DNA from: JAODBJ01 sp963782465
Lineage (GTDB): Bacteria > Actinomycetota > Acidimicrobiia > IMCC26256 > PALSA-610
Direction of reading: 5' to 3'
NCBI GenBank assembly: GCA_963782465.1
Contig: CAWAJR010000007.1
Span: forward strand, 62,001 to 126,000
DNA: 64,000 bases
A model generated the notes under the pieces. That model did no database searches and had not been told where the DNA came from. It was given only the letters and a program-made list of their open reading frames with translations. Positions 8,581 to 17,117 of the stretch are shown piece by piece (positions within the stretch are counted from its first letter, which is position 1; the number at the start of each line of letters is the position of its first letter). Position numbers and translations under genes: made by a program.

Positions 8581-9009
8581 TCAGGGTCGGGCGGCGCCGG
8601 CGAGCACCTCGTCGACCACCTCGGCGGGGACGTGGATGTCGGCGATCAATACTCCGCCGGAATCGATGATCGCTTCGCGCACGGGCTTCATCCACGTGTG
8701 CTCGAAGATGATCGCGAGCGCGGATGAGCCGGGTTCCAGCCCGTCGGCCACGAAGGCGACGTCTTCGTCGGAGAGCAGGTCGATCTGCTCCGACATCTGG
8801 CCGGCGAGGGCGCGCGCGTCGGGATCGTCGGTCGGCTCGTCCAGTTCCAGGAACGTGGTGGTCCCGTCGCCGTCCTTGGTGACGAACAGCGCGTCGACGA
8901 TTCGCACGATGTCGCGGTTCACGAGCTCTTCGATCCGGGGCCGGATGTCGCCGCTGAAGCGACTTCCCGGAAAGCCGAGCACGACCATTTCGATCGGTCC
9001 GAGGGTCAC
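8581..9009 (-). CDS. DUF6325 family protein
   Basis: A 142-residue soluble protein; GAGGAG lies 5 nt before the GTG start. 'LGPIEMVVLGFPG', 'ELVNRDIVRIVDALFVTKD' and 'LEPGSSALAIIFEHTWMKP' are characteristic of DUF6325, an actinobacterial family with a DUF1269-like alpha/beta core that is commonly adjacent to SHOCT proteins. The region upstream holds a 57-bp inverted repeat shared with the divergent gene at 9245. Biochemical role unknown. Confidence 0.75.
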   Translation of the reverse strand: MTLGPIEMVVLGFPGSRFSGDIRPRIEELVNRDIVRIVDALFVTKDGDGTTTFLELDEPTDDPDARALAGQMSEQIDLLSDEDVAFVADGLEPGSSALAIIFEHTWMKPVREAIIDSGGVLIADIHVPAEVVDEVLAGAARP

Positions 9010-9079
9010 GGTTGCTCCTCTGTTCCGTCGGGCACCATGGAATGTACGATCGGTCCAAGCGCGGCGAGTCACTCGATAG

Positions 9080-9136
9080 AGGTGATTCGCGGCCTGGTTC
9101 CCCCGGTGCCCGAGGCCGGATCGCCGCGAATCACCT
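9080..9136. promoter_or_regulatory. Interrupted inverted repeat in divergent promoter region
   Basis: AGGTGATTCGCGGC (9080-9093) is perfectly repeated inverted at 9123-9136, around a 29-bp centre. It lies between divergent starts at 9009 (minus) and 9245 (plus), in a gene-free stretch of 235 bp where nothing else was recognised. The half-site contains the AATCACC seen in three other inverted repeats of this region. Could be an operator or an RNA hairpin. Confidence 0.45.
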
Positions 9137-9244
9137 GGCGAGGGTGACGGCCCGGGCGGCGCCACGAACGACAATCCGGTTGTCGGTTCGCGGAGGTCTT
9201 CCGGTGGTGCGAAGGAACGCGATGGATCAGGCGCCCGAGGATCG

Positions 9245-9898
9245 ATGATCGGCACCGCGCCCTCGGCCGCGTCGCCGCTGACCCGCGTCTTCATGCTCGT
9301 CCCGGACGCGTCGGTCGCGATCGCGGGCGAGGCGCAACGGACGGCGATGGGCATGTTTCGCTTCGGAGTGCGCTGTGCCGCGACCGTCATCGGTGTCGCG
9401 ACGAGCCCGCCCCTCGTCCGGCGGCCATTGGAACAGTTCGAAGCCCACGTCGGCGACCTGGCCGCGCGTGGAGCAGGGCAACGTCGCCGGACCGTGATGC
9501 AGGCCGGCGTGCTGTTGCAGCGCAGCGAGCCGTTGGTCACCCGTGCACTCGAACGCGCGGTGGCGATCCTGCCCGTCGACGCGCTGCTCGCACGGGTCGA
9601 TGTCGACGGGATCGTCGGGCGGGTCGACATCGATGCACTGATCGCCCGGGTCGATGTCGACGGGATCGTCGGGCGGGTCGACATCGAACGGCTCGTGAGC
9701 GAGGTACTCGCGGGCATTGAACTGGGTGATCTCATTCACGATTCCACGACCAGCATCGTCACCGACGCGCGAGACGGCGTGCGGACGGGCGCCGTCACCG
9801 CCGACACGCGCATCGCCCGTCTCGTCGATCGGGTCCTGCGGCGGCAGCACGGGCGTGAGCTCTTCATCCGCGACTACGGCCTGGGTGCGACGACGTGA
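9245..9898 (+). CDS. Uncharacterised protein with internal VD-rich repeat
   Basis: A 217-residue protein; GAGGA precedes the ATG by about 4 nt. The centre holds a degenerate repeat 'ALLARVDVDGIVGRVDID / ALIARVDVDGIVGRVDIE' (about residues 115-152), a heptad-like amphipathic pattern that could form a helical or coiled surface. N- and C-terminal parts are soluble and show no catalytic motif. The stop overlaps the start of the RDD gene (GTGA, 4 bp), so the two are translationally coupled and may act together at the membrane. Not otherwise recognised. Confidence 0.7.
   Translation: MIGTAPSAASPLTRVFMLVPDASVAIAGEAQRTAMGMFRFGVRCAATVIGVATSPPLVRRPLEQFEAHVGDLAARGAGQRRRTVMQAGVLLQRSEPLVTRALERAVAILPVDALLARVDVDGIVGRVDIDALIARVDVDGIVGRVDIERLVSEVLAGIELGDLIHDSTTSIVTDARDGVRTGAVTADTRIARLVDRVLRRQHGRELFIRDYGLGATT
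9593..9688 (+). repeat. 54-bp tandem repeat inside a coding region
   Basis: The block beginning CGGGTCGATGTCGACGGGAT at 9593 recurs at 9647 (period 54 bp, 18 codons). The first 42 bases of the two copies are nearly identical, which indicates recent duplication within the gene. Confidence 0.7.
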
Positions 9899-11505
9899 GC
9901 GTCGCGACTCGCCGGGCGCGGGCCGATCTCGTGCGCGGCCGGCGGGCCGGGGTCGTGTCGCGTCTTCTCGCCGGCGGGATCGATCTCATCGCGACCGCGG
10001 TGATCCTGTTCGGTCTCCTGGTCGGGTTCTCCACGCTGCGCTACATCGTGGGCGTGGGCCCGCTTCGGCTTCCACGCCCTTCCGCGTTGTTCAGCGCCGC
10101 CGCCTTCCCGCTCGTCGAGGTCGGTTACCTCGCAACGACCTGGTCGGCGAGCGGTCGAAGTATCGGCAAGGAGATCGTCGGGCTTCGCGCCGTCCGCGCG
10201 GCCGGCACGCGCCTCGAGCCGTGGCGAGCGTTCCTCCGAGCCGCGGTCTGCACCGTCTTGGGAGGCCCGTTCCTGCTGTGGGCACTGGTCAGCTCCCGCA
10301 ACGCCGCGATCCACGATCTGGCCCTGCGAACGGCCGTTGTCCACGACTGGTCCGACGAAGTCCGCACCGCCTGAAGCGGTTCCGGCCAGGTCGTCCGGCG
10401 GGTCCGGCGGATCAGGCATCGTCCTCGCCGGGCCCCCCTCGGCCCGCACGACGGGTGGCGGTTGAACGTCACCGGCGGTGCGCGGCCGAAGTGGGAACGC
10501 GCGCTCGAGCCTTTTCGCGATGCGGGAGTTGACGAGTGGCCAATGGGGCCGCTCCAACGAAGAGCCGGGTGCGTCGCGCTCGCGGCGGGCCCACAGCGCG
10601 GCGTTGAGCACCGCGGCGAGGGTGATGAGGCGCCCGAAGAGGTATGACCACAACAGGATCGCGAGCGCGATCCCGAACGAGCCGTAGGTCTGGCTCTTGC
10701 CCTCGATCTGGTGCGGGAACCAGACGACGGTGAAGACGTGCAACGCCTGAACGCCCGCTGCGAACAATGCCGCGCCGGGTGCGAGCGCCCAGATCTGGCA
10801 GTCGCGGTGTGGGAGCCACCAGGATGCGTAGAGCCAGATGACGAACGGAACGAGCGAGTACAGGGCCAGCGCGACAAGCTCTCCGACGAAGAGGCGATCG
10901 CGCAGTGCCGTGATGCCGACCGACAGTGCGATGCTCGCAGTGACGATCCCGAGCAGCGCCGCCGTCGCGCGTGAGGGCTTGGTCGCCTTCCGCAGCGGCA
11001 CTCGCCAGACGAGGGTGTGCACGACGCGCATCACCTTGAGGAGGGATCGGGCGCCGAGGAACAGCGCGTACCCGGTGCCGAGCAATGCGGTCAGCCGCGC
11101 ACCGCCCGAGAGTTTCGTCGTGTTCGTGATGCCGCCGGCGATGAGCCCGCCGATCCCGCTCGTGTGGAAGAGGTCGTTCGGGGCGCGGTTCAGCCCGTCG
11201 GCGATGTAGCCGGTAACGATGGCGAGGAAGCAGAAGTACGGGATCTGGAACAAGAAGGCGCGGAAGCCGAGTGCGGCCGCGAGCACCACTCCGCCGGTTT
11301 CCCGATCGTGCGCGAACGCGTCGAACGAGAACGCAACCGTGGTTGACCTCGCGCGGGCGTGCTCGATGCGCTCGCGGCCTTCGTCCACCACGGTGGCGAC
11401 GCGGGCGCGGGTCGCCGCGAATCGTTTGTCCGGCTTCGAGGCGAGCTCGTTCCCTCCCGCCGGACGGGGAGGCTGAGCCTGGGGCGGTCCCGCAACGTCG
11501 GGCAC
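9874..11505 (-). CDS. YihY/BrkB family inner-membrane protein
   Basis: Conserved part about residues 60-330: 'FSFDAFAHDRETGGVVLAAA', then six hydrophobic segments including 'YSLVPFVIWLYASWWLPH' and 'GSFGIALAILLWSYLFGRLI', typical of the YihY/BrkB family, which lacks an established biochemical function. GTG start at 11505. The frame has no stop until 9874, so the last 170 or so residues are Arg/Asp/Gly-rich and run antisense through the whole RDD gene. The biological C-terminus is probably near 10,400-10,450, and either the stop was lost or an undetected frameshift lies there. Confidence 0.8.
   Translation of the reverse strand: MPDVAGPPQAQPPRPAGGNELASKPDKRFAATRARVATVVDEGRERIEHARARSTTVAFSFDAFAHDRETGGVVLAAALGFRAFLFQIPYFCFLAIVTGYIADGLNRAPNDLFHTSGIGGLIAGGITNTTKLSGGARLTALLGTGYALFLGARSLLKVMRVVHTLVWRVPLRKATKPSRATAALLGIVTASIALSVGITALRDRLFVGELVALALYSLVPFVIWLYASWWLPHRDCQIWALAPGAALFAAGVQALHVFTVVWFPHQIEGKSQTYGSFGIALAILLWSYLFGRLITLAAVLNAALWARRERDAPGSSLERPHWPLVNSRIAKRLERAFPLRPRTAGDVQPPPVVRAEGGPARTMPDPPDPPDDLAGTASGGADFVGPVVDNGRSQGQIVDRGVAGADQCPQQERASQDGADRGSEERSPRLEARAGRADGAKPDDLLADTSTARRPGRCEVTDLDEREGGGAEQRGRAWKPKRAHAHDVAQRGEPDQETEQDHRGRDEIDPAGEKTRHDPGPPAAHEIGPRPASRDAHVVAPRP
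9895..10374 (+). CDS. RDD family membrane protein
   Basis: A 159-residue protein; its GTG start overlaps the preceding stop by 4 bp. The RDD signature is present: an Arg and two Asp-type positions in 'SRLLAGGIDLIATAVILFG' at the first helix, then 'TWSASGRSIGKEIVGLRAV' after the second and 'AAIHDLALRTAVV' at the end. RDD proteins are small multi-helix membrane proteins, some implicated in transport; no substrate can be given here. The whole gene is overlapped antisense by the extended YihY frame. Confidence 0.88.
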   Translation: MSVATRRARADLVRGRRAGVVSRLLAGGIDLIATAVILFGLLVGFSTLRYIVGVGPLRLPRPSALFSAAAFPLVEVGYLATTWSASGRSIGKEIVGLRAVRAAGTRLEPWRAFLRAAVCTVLGGPFLLWALVSSRNAAIHDLALRTAVVHDWSDEVRTA

Positions 11506-11538
11506 GCGAGAAGTCTGGGAGTGTGCCCCGTGCCCCGA

Positions 11539-11557
11539 ATCACCCGCAGCGGGCGAT
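11539..11557. promoter_or_regulatory. Near-palindrome with ATCACCC half-site
   Basis: ATCACCCGC-A-GCGGGCGAT (8 of 9 pairs) lies between the YihY start (11505) and the end of the LuxR regulator gene (11563), both on the minus strand. It resembles the sites at 5233 and 14337 and could be an operator for the YihY gene or a weak terminator of the regulator gene. Confidence 0.35.
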
Positions 11558-11562
11558 CGGGA

Positions 11563-14194
11563 TCACAGCAGGCCGAGTTCCTCGGCTCGGGCCACCGCCG
11601 CGTCGCGACCCGGAGACACCGAGTTTCTGGCAGATGTGGCGCACGTGCGTCTTCAGGGTGTTCGTGGAGATGTACATCTCCTGCGCGATCTCCCCGTAGG
11701 TCAGGCGGCTGGGCAGGTATCGGAGCACGCCGAGTTCGCGCGCGCTGATCTGGTCGACGAGCTGGCTCGTCGTCCGGCGCTTCGGTCGTGTCGCCGCCGC
11801 GTCGAGGATCTTCCGGACGAACGGGCGTGGGCGGATGCGGGCGACGTCTCGGACCAGGCGGACCGCTTCGGGGCCGCCGTCGAGGACGACCCGAACGTTT
11901 CCCTCGCGTTCGGCGCGGCCGCAGACGTCGACCATGGCGTCGGTCGCACCGCGCCGGTCGCCGTCGAGCGCCATGACGATGGCGCGCCAGACGTCGTGTT
12001 CGAGTTGCCCGAACGGCGCGGGCTCCGACGGCCACTTGTCGAGTTCCTTCGCGCGCGGGCGACGTCGCCGCCAGTGCTCGCGAAGCGGAGACGAACCGCC
12101 GCGAGATCGGTGCTGTGGCCCGGCCCGAGATCTTCTTCGAGGAATCGCTCCGCGATCTCGCGGTCCTCGAGCGCGTCGAGTGCGAGCGCCTCGGCGGCCC
12201 GGAGCCGGGCACTGATGAACGGCCCGGGCGGCGGGGCAGGCAGCGTTGCGCACTCACGGACGTACCGGAGCGCGGTTTCCGCACGCCCGATCGCGGTCTG
12301 CACGAACGCTCCTTCGGCCGCCAGGAACGCGACCCACGGCCAGCGGCGCCAGCGTTCTGCCCGTTCCCGGGCGGTCTCGCCGAGCGCAGCGGCTTGCTCG
12401 AGCTCGTTGCGCGCGCGCGTGACGACGACCAGGGCCGCCAGCGCGGTGATCGTCGACGGATGCCCTGCCGCGAGGTGCTCGGCGGCTACGTCGATCGCGT
12501 TCCGGGCCGCGGCTTCGGCCGCGTTGAGGCGGCCGGCCAGGGCTGTCGAGGAGTGCGTGGGTGCCCAGCGCGTTGACCTGCCAATTCGGCCGGGCCGCGC
12601 CCGGCGAAACAAGAGCCCGTTGCGCAGCTTCGAACGCTTGGTCGATCTCGCCGAGCAAGAGGTACGCGCGCGCCCGGAAGAACTCGAAGTAGCAATCCGC
12701 CGAAGCGACCGAGGTCAAACCGAACAGCTCGGGAAGGTCCGGCGGCGCCGCCGAATCGACGAGCGCCATGCCATGGACGACCCGTTCGAGTACCTCTCCC
12801 GGTGGCTCGCCCTGTTCGACGAGACCGGAGACGAGCCCGTCGGCGACGATCTGTTCGGCGTCGGAGAGCCCACCCTTTCGCTCGAGGTCGGCGACGATGG
12901 ACCGGGCCACCGACGCTCGCCCGACGATCGTGCACGTTGCGGCCTGGGCGAGCCGCAGGAGCGTGTCGTCGCGGAGCATCGGCGCCGGGATCGCTTCGAT
13001 CCACCCCAGCACCGACTCGGAGAAGCCTTCGTCCCAGAGGTTCGCGGCGTGCTCCCAGACGAGCGCTTCGAGCTCGTGCCACTCGCCCGCTTCGATGAGG
13101 TAGTCCGCGGCCATCGCCGGTTCGTCGCGTTCGAGCCACCAATGGGCGGCCCGGATCATGAGTTCGCGAGGGCGGTCGGGATCGGAGCGGGAGAGGTCGA
13201 GGCGGAGGAACTTGCGCACGACGCGATGGCACCGGTACCAGTCGCCGGATGAATCGATGGGGTTGACGAAGAGGCCCTGGTGTTCGAGCACCGAGAGCAT
13301 GCGCGCGCTGTCGTCGCGTCGCATGATCGCGTCACAGAGTTCGGGGTGGATGCTCTCGAGGACCGCGCTTTCGAGGAGGAATTGCCGGACATCGTCGTCG
13401 AGGTGGTCCATCACTTCGCTGGAGAGGAAGTCGGCGACGTTGCGATCGTCGCCCGCGAAATGGGCGATGAACCCGTCGACATCGTCGGCGGTCCGCAACG
13501 ACAGCGCGGCGAGCTGCATCGCGATCGGCCAGCCCTCGGTGCGCGCGACGAGCAGTGCAACCTGGTCATCGGTCAGCGCGCGATCGCAAAGCTGATTGAG
13601 AAGTTCCTTCGCCTCCGCGGTCGTGAACCTGAGTTCGTTGACGCGCAGCTCGGTCACCTCGCCTCGTGCCCGGAGACGCTGGAGTGAAAAGCTCGGATCG
13701 GCCCGGCTCGCGATGACGAAATGCGCGTTCGGTGGCGCGTCGAGCACCAACCGGCCGATGTCCCCGATCAGCCGTGTATCGGCGACGCGATCCAAGTCGT
13801 CGAACACGATGACGACGTCGTGCGTTGCGTCTTCCAGCACTCCGACGATCATGTCGACGAACGCGTCACCCAGCGAACGTGTCCCCGGCCGTAGCAGCGC
13901 GGCGATGTCGTCGTCGACGCTGAGCCCCGCGTCGGAGAGTGCCGCGACGAGGTACTCCGCGAGCCGCGCCGGGTCGGCGTCGCGCGCATCAATGGTCAAG
14001 AAGGCGAGATGCTCGGGTTTCGATTCGACCCACTGCGAGAGCAACACCGACTTGCCGTGACCGGCCGGAACCGCGACGAGCGTCAGGCGGTTGTGCACGC
14101 CCTCGTCGATGCGGCGCGTGAGACGGTGACGTTCGACCGCGAACGCCGGGATGCGGCCAGGCCGCAACTTCTTCGATTGGAGAAGTTTCGGCAT
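11563..14194 (-). pseudogene. MalT-type LuxR transcriptional regulator, three frameshifts
   Basis: ATG at 14194. N-terminal part: 'VAVPAGHGKSVLLSQWVE' (Walker A), 'VVIVFDDLDRV' (Walker B), 'VIASRADPSFSLQRLRARG' and 'TEGWPIAMQLAALSL', as in large STAND-ATPase LuxR regulators. TPR-like helices follow. The C-terminal HTH reads 'LSARELGVLRYLP-like ... TYGEIAQEMYISTNTLKTHVRHICQKLGVS'. The frame changes near 12,548, near 12,055 and in the CCC run at 11,609-11,611; after the last shift the normal ending RDAAVARAEELGLL and TGA at 11,563 appear. About 877 codons when repaired, the usual size. Either decayed or affected by sequencing errors; the protein would otherwise be complete. Confidence 0.85.
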
Positions 14195-14336
14195 GGGACC
14201 CCCTGCCCCGCACGCCGTCGTTCAGCTGGTATTCGTCTCTCCCCGCGGCCATGGTCGCGCGCGAGATCGGGTTCGGCCATGGTTGATCGTTCCAGGCCAC
14301 GTTGTCCTGCTTGGGGCCGGACGGTTCCGGCTGCCG

Positions 14337-14355
14337 ATCACCCGCCGAGGGTGAT
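14337..14355. promoter_or_regulatory. Inverted repeat ATCACCC-N5-GGGTGAT, candidate operator
   Basis: A perfect 7-bp inverted repeat (preceded by G, giving GATCACCC) in the 273-bp region between the divergent LuxR regulator (start 14194) and the GAP-family gene (start 14468). Same half-site as at 5233 and 11539. It may be the target of the adjacent regulator. Confidence 0.45.
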
Positions 14356-14417
14356 GGGCCGGAGCGCCCGGCCGGGCACCTTGACCGCAGCCAGGTGGGC
14401 TGACGGGAGGTCTGACG

Positions 14418-14471
14418 ATGCGTGGCGCGGCGCGCGCGTGGAGTCGCGCGCGACGGAGCGCGGCCTCGTGA
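14418..14471 (+). other. Possible 17-codon leader ORF
   Basis: ATG at 14418 follows a good GGGAGG and encodes MRGAARAWSRARRSAAS. Its TGA overlaps the GTG start of the next gene (GTGA). It may be a translational-coupling leader, or the true N-terminus of the downstream protein separated by a frameshift. Only the sequence layout supports it. Confidence 0.3.
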
Positions 14472-15115
14472 TCGAAGCGGTCGTCCTCGCGTTGGTGGCA
14501 CCGCTCGAACCCGTCCCGATGATCGGTTTCATCGTCGTGCTCGGATCGCGCCGTGGGCGCGCGAACGGGCGCGGGTTCATCGCCGGATGGGTCGCGTCGG
14601 CGCTCGCGGTCGCCGCGGTCGCGGTGGTCCTCGCCGGTCACCTCCCTTCTCGCGACAGTCCTACGCCGGTGCGTTGGGTCGCGGCGGCCGAGGTGGTCGT
14701 CGGGTTCGCGCTCCTCGGTCTGTGGCACCACCGACGGCGCGCGGTCACTGCTGAACGTGTACCGCCGCGATGGTTGGCGAAGATCGATCACCTCGGGCCG
14801 TTCGGCGCGGCCGCCGTCGGCGCGTTCATCCAGCCCTGGCCGCTTGTCGCCGCCAGTGCCGCCGCCGTGCTCCGAGCCACGCCCAGCGCAACCGGCCGAG
14901 CGGCCGGCTTGGTCACCGTCGTCGTCGCGAGCGCGTCCCCGTTCGCGGCGGTGTTGCTGTTCGCCTCCCGCCACCCGGATCAGGCCGATCGGCGACTCCG
15001 CGTGTTGCGCGCCTGGATCGACGCGCATCAGCGCGGGGCCGTGAACACGGTCCTGTTGATCATTGGGCTCTGGCTCGTCGGGCACGGCGCAGTGGCGGTT
15101 CTCGCCGCGAAATGA
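14468..15115 (+). CDS. GAP (Sap/SfLAP) family membrane protein
   Basis: A 215-residue protein with six predicted helices, starting GTG directly at the first helix 'EAVVLALVAPLEPVPMIGFI'. The motif RGRANGRGFIAGWVAS after helix 1 is characteristic of the GAP/Sap (sulfolipid-1-addressing protein-like) family of actinobacterial envelope-lipid membrane proteins. 'GAAAVGAFIQPWPLVAASAAAV' fits the family's second half. Start choice: GTG at 14438 is in frame but would add a polar Arg-rich stretch. Divergent from the LuxR regulator. Exact substrate unknown. Confidence 0.75.
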   Translation: MIEAVVLALVAPLEPVPMIGFIVVLGSRRGRANGRGFIAGWVASALAVAAVAVVLAGHLPSRDSPTPVRWVAAAEVVVGFALLGLWHHRRRAVTAERVPPRWLAKIDHLGPFGAAAVGAFIQPWPLVAASAAAVLRATPSATGRAAGLVTVVVASASPFAAVLLFASRHPDQADRRLRVLRAWIDAHQRGAVNTVLLIIGLWLVGHGAVAVLAAK

Positions 15116-15152
15116 ACATGGGCGGGCGAGCCGCGGGACGGGTAGCGCCGCG

Positions 15153-15179
15153 TGTCACAGTCGAGCAGATCGCGTCGTC
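15153..15179 (+). promoter_or_regulatory. ECF41-type promoter (TGTCACA-N16-CGTC)
   Basis: TGTCACA at 15153-15159 and CGTC at 15176-15179 are exactly 16 nt apart, the consensus reported for ECF41 sigma factors. It lies 58 nt before an oxidoreductase gene whose downstream partner is itself an ECF41-like sigma factor, so autoregulation is expected. Confidence 0.8.
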
Positions 15180-15237
15180 CTATTGGACGTAACCGCATCG
15201 GGCACCGGCCCGGGCAGCGATCGAAAGACGGAATGGA

Positions 15238-15936
15238 ATGCGGCTCGCAGTGTTCGGGGCGAACGGCCCCACCGGCCGGCTGGTCACACAGCTGGCGCTC
15301 GACGACGGCCACGACGTAGTGGCCTTCACCCGCCACCCCGACGCGTTCCCGATCGAGCACGAACGCCTCGAAGTCGTGGGCGGCGACGTCCACGATGCCG
15401 ACGCGGTCGCGGCGGCGATCGACGGCGCCGGCGCGGTCGTCTCCGCGCTCGGCGTGCCGTTCGGGAAGAAGCCCGTGACCGTCTATTCCGACGGTTTCGC
15501 CAACATCTCCACGGGCATGCACGCGGCGGGCATCAAGCGCTTCGTCGGCGTCACGTCGAGCGCAGTTGCACCGCACCCGGAACCGCTCGGCGGTTTCATC
15601 TTCGAGAAGGTCATGCAGCCCTACGTTGTCAACAAGCTCGGCAGGACCGTCTACGACGACATGCGCCGCATGGAGGCAATGGTGGCAGCCGGCGACCTCG
15701 CCTGGACGATCGTCCGGCCGTCGGGGTTGTTCCAGGCCCCCGCGGTGTCGGCCTACAGCGTCGCGATCGACCACATCGGGTACCGGTTCACCGCTCGGAT
15801 CGACCTCGCCGACTGCCTGTTGCGCCAGGCGCTCGACGACACGTACGTGCACGCGACGATCGCGATCGCGACGCCGAGCGCGAAGCCGTCGATGGTGAAG
15901 TTGATCTGGCAGGAAGGCATCCGGAAGAAGTCGTGA
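15238..15936 (+). CDS. NAD(P)-binding atypical SDR oxidoreductase/epimerase
   Basis: A 232-residue protein; AAAGACGG precedes the ATG. The N-terminal Rossmann motif is GANGPTGRLV (GxxGxxG), followed by 'VVGGDVHDADAVAAAIDGAGAVVSALG' features and 'TIVRPSGL', as in atypical SDRs of the NmrA/YwnB type. It is the oxidoreductase partner expected beside an ECF41 sigma factor (the carboxymuconolactone decarboxylase/oxidoreductase/epimerase class). The ECF41 promoter lies upstream and the stop overlaps the sigma start (GTGA). Substrate unknown. Confidence 0.9.
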   Translation: MRLAVFGANGPTGRLVTQLALDDGHDVVAFTRHPDAFPIEHERLEVVGGDVHDADAVAAAIDGAGAVVSALGVPFGKKPVTVYSDGFANISTGMHAAGIKRFVGVTSSAVAPHPEPLGGFIFEKVMQPYVVNKLGRTVYDDMRRMEAMVAAGDLAWTIVRPSGLFQAPAVSAYSVAIDHIGYRFTARIDLADCLLRQALDDTYVHATIAIATPSAKPSMVKLIWQEGIRKKS

Positions 15937-16812
15937 GCACCGACGATCCTGTTTTCACGGCGGTGTGGAACGCGCACCGGCCGCGCATGCTCGACATCGC
16001 GTTCCGCATCCTGTCCGACGTCACCGACGCCGAAGACGTCGTGCAGGAAGCGTTCATCCGCCTCGGCCGCGCGGGCGTCGCGGGCATCGACGATCCGGAA
16101 GGCTGGCTGGTCGTCGTCACCAGCCGGCTCTGCCTCGATCGGCTCCGCGCGAGAGGCCGGCGCCCGACCGACGCGCTCGGCACGGGCGACGACCCGTTCG
16201 ACCCGCACGCGGTCGACCCGTCGAGCCAGGTCACGCTGGTCGACAACGTCATCGTGGCGATGCACGCGCTGCTCGAACGGCTCAGCCCGGCGGAGCGCAC
16301 GTCGTTCGTGCTCCACGACGTGTTCCAGTACTCGTTCGACGATGTCGCGAACATCGTCGGCCGCAGCCCGGCCGCGTGCCGTCAACTGGCCAGCCGCGCC
16401 CGCCGTACGTTGCGGGCCGAGTCGTCCGCCGGCCGCTTCCCGGTCGACGATGCGCTCCACCGGCAGATCAGCGAACGTTTCATCGAAGCGTGCACGGGCG
16501 GCGACCTCGTCGGTCTCCTGACGTTGCTCGACCCGGCGGTCGACGGCGCCGGCGACATCGCGCCGGCGGTGGTGACCGGCGCCGACCGCGTCGGCCGGGA
16601 TCCTGCGCTACCTCGGGCCGCCGGCATCGCCGGCGCTGCTGCACGTGCCGGTCGGGGATCGCATCGGCATCGTCGCGCTGCGGGAAGGGCGGGTGCTCGC
16701 GCTCGTCGTCTTGACGATCGAGAACGGTCTCATCGCGCACGTCGACGCGTACGCGGGTGCAGGCCCCCGCGCTGCGCTGAGCGCCGCGCTCGGGTTGCGC
16801 CGGGATGCTTGA
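15933..16812 (+). pseudogene. ECF41-type sigma factor with SnoaL-like C-terminal domain (one frameshift)
   Basis: GTG start overlaps the preceding stop. Region 2 is present ('MLDIAFRILSDVTDAEDVVQEAFI', split here at residues about 15-40), with 'GWLVVVTSRLCLDRL', then region 4 ('LSPAERTSFVLHDVF', 'SFDDVANIVGRSPAACRQLASRARR'). A SnoaL-like domain begins at about residue 180 ('FIEACTGGDLVGLLTLLDP'), the fused regulatory domain of the ECF41 group; DGAGD stands where these proteins usually have DGGGK. The frame shifts near 16,595, after which ILRYLGPPASPALLHVP... continues to TGA at 16,812. About 293 codons when repaired. It should transcribe its own operon from the 15153 promoter. Confidence 0.85.
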
Positions 16813-16821
16813 CTGGCCACC

Positions 16822-17070
16822 GTGAAGAAGAGTGTCGACTTCGATTTCGACGACCATCCGGCGGGCGACCCCGAGCGGCCCCGCACCGCGTGGGTCATCT
16901 CGGTGGTCGACGACTGCGACGGCTGCAACGACCTGCGCGTCGAACTGACGCTCGAGGAGGAAGGCGGCCCGGGAACCGGTGTGACCGCGCACCTTGCGCC
17001 CGCGACGGCCCGCCGGGTTCGTGCTTCGATCGCGGCGGCGCTGCGCGAGATCGGCGAACCCGCTGATTGA
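16822..17070 (+). CDS. Small acidic hypothetical protein
   Basis: An 82-residue protein; GTG start 9 nt after the sigma-factor stop. It begins with an acidic stretch (VDFDFDDHPAGD), contains the pair CDGC (about residues 33-36) and ends with an alanine/arginine-rich helix 'ATARRVRASIAAALREIG'. No family recognised. Position suggests co-transcription with the SDR-sigma operon. The CxxC pair might bind metal or sense redox state, but with only one pair this is speculation. Confidence 0.6.
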   Translation: MKKSVDFDFDDHPAGDPERPRTAWVISVVDDCDGCNDLRVELTLEEEGGPGTGVTAHLAPATARRVRASIAAALREIGEPAD

Positions 17071-17117
17071 CCCGAGGCCCGGGCGGGGTTCGTGACGCCG
17101 CCGTAACCTGGCCCGCC

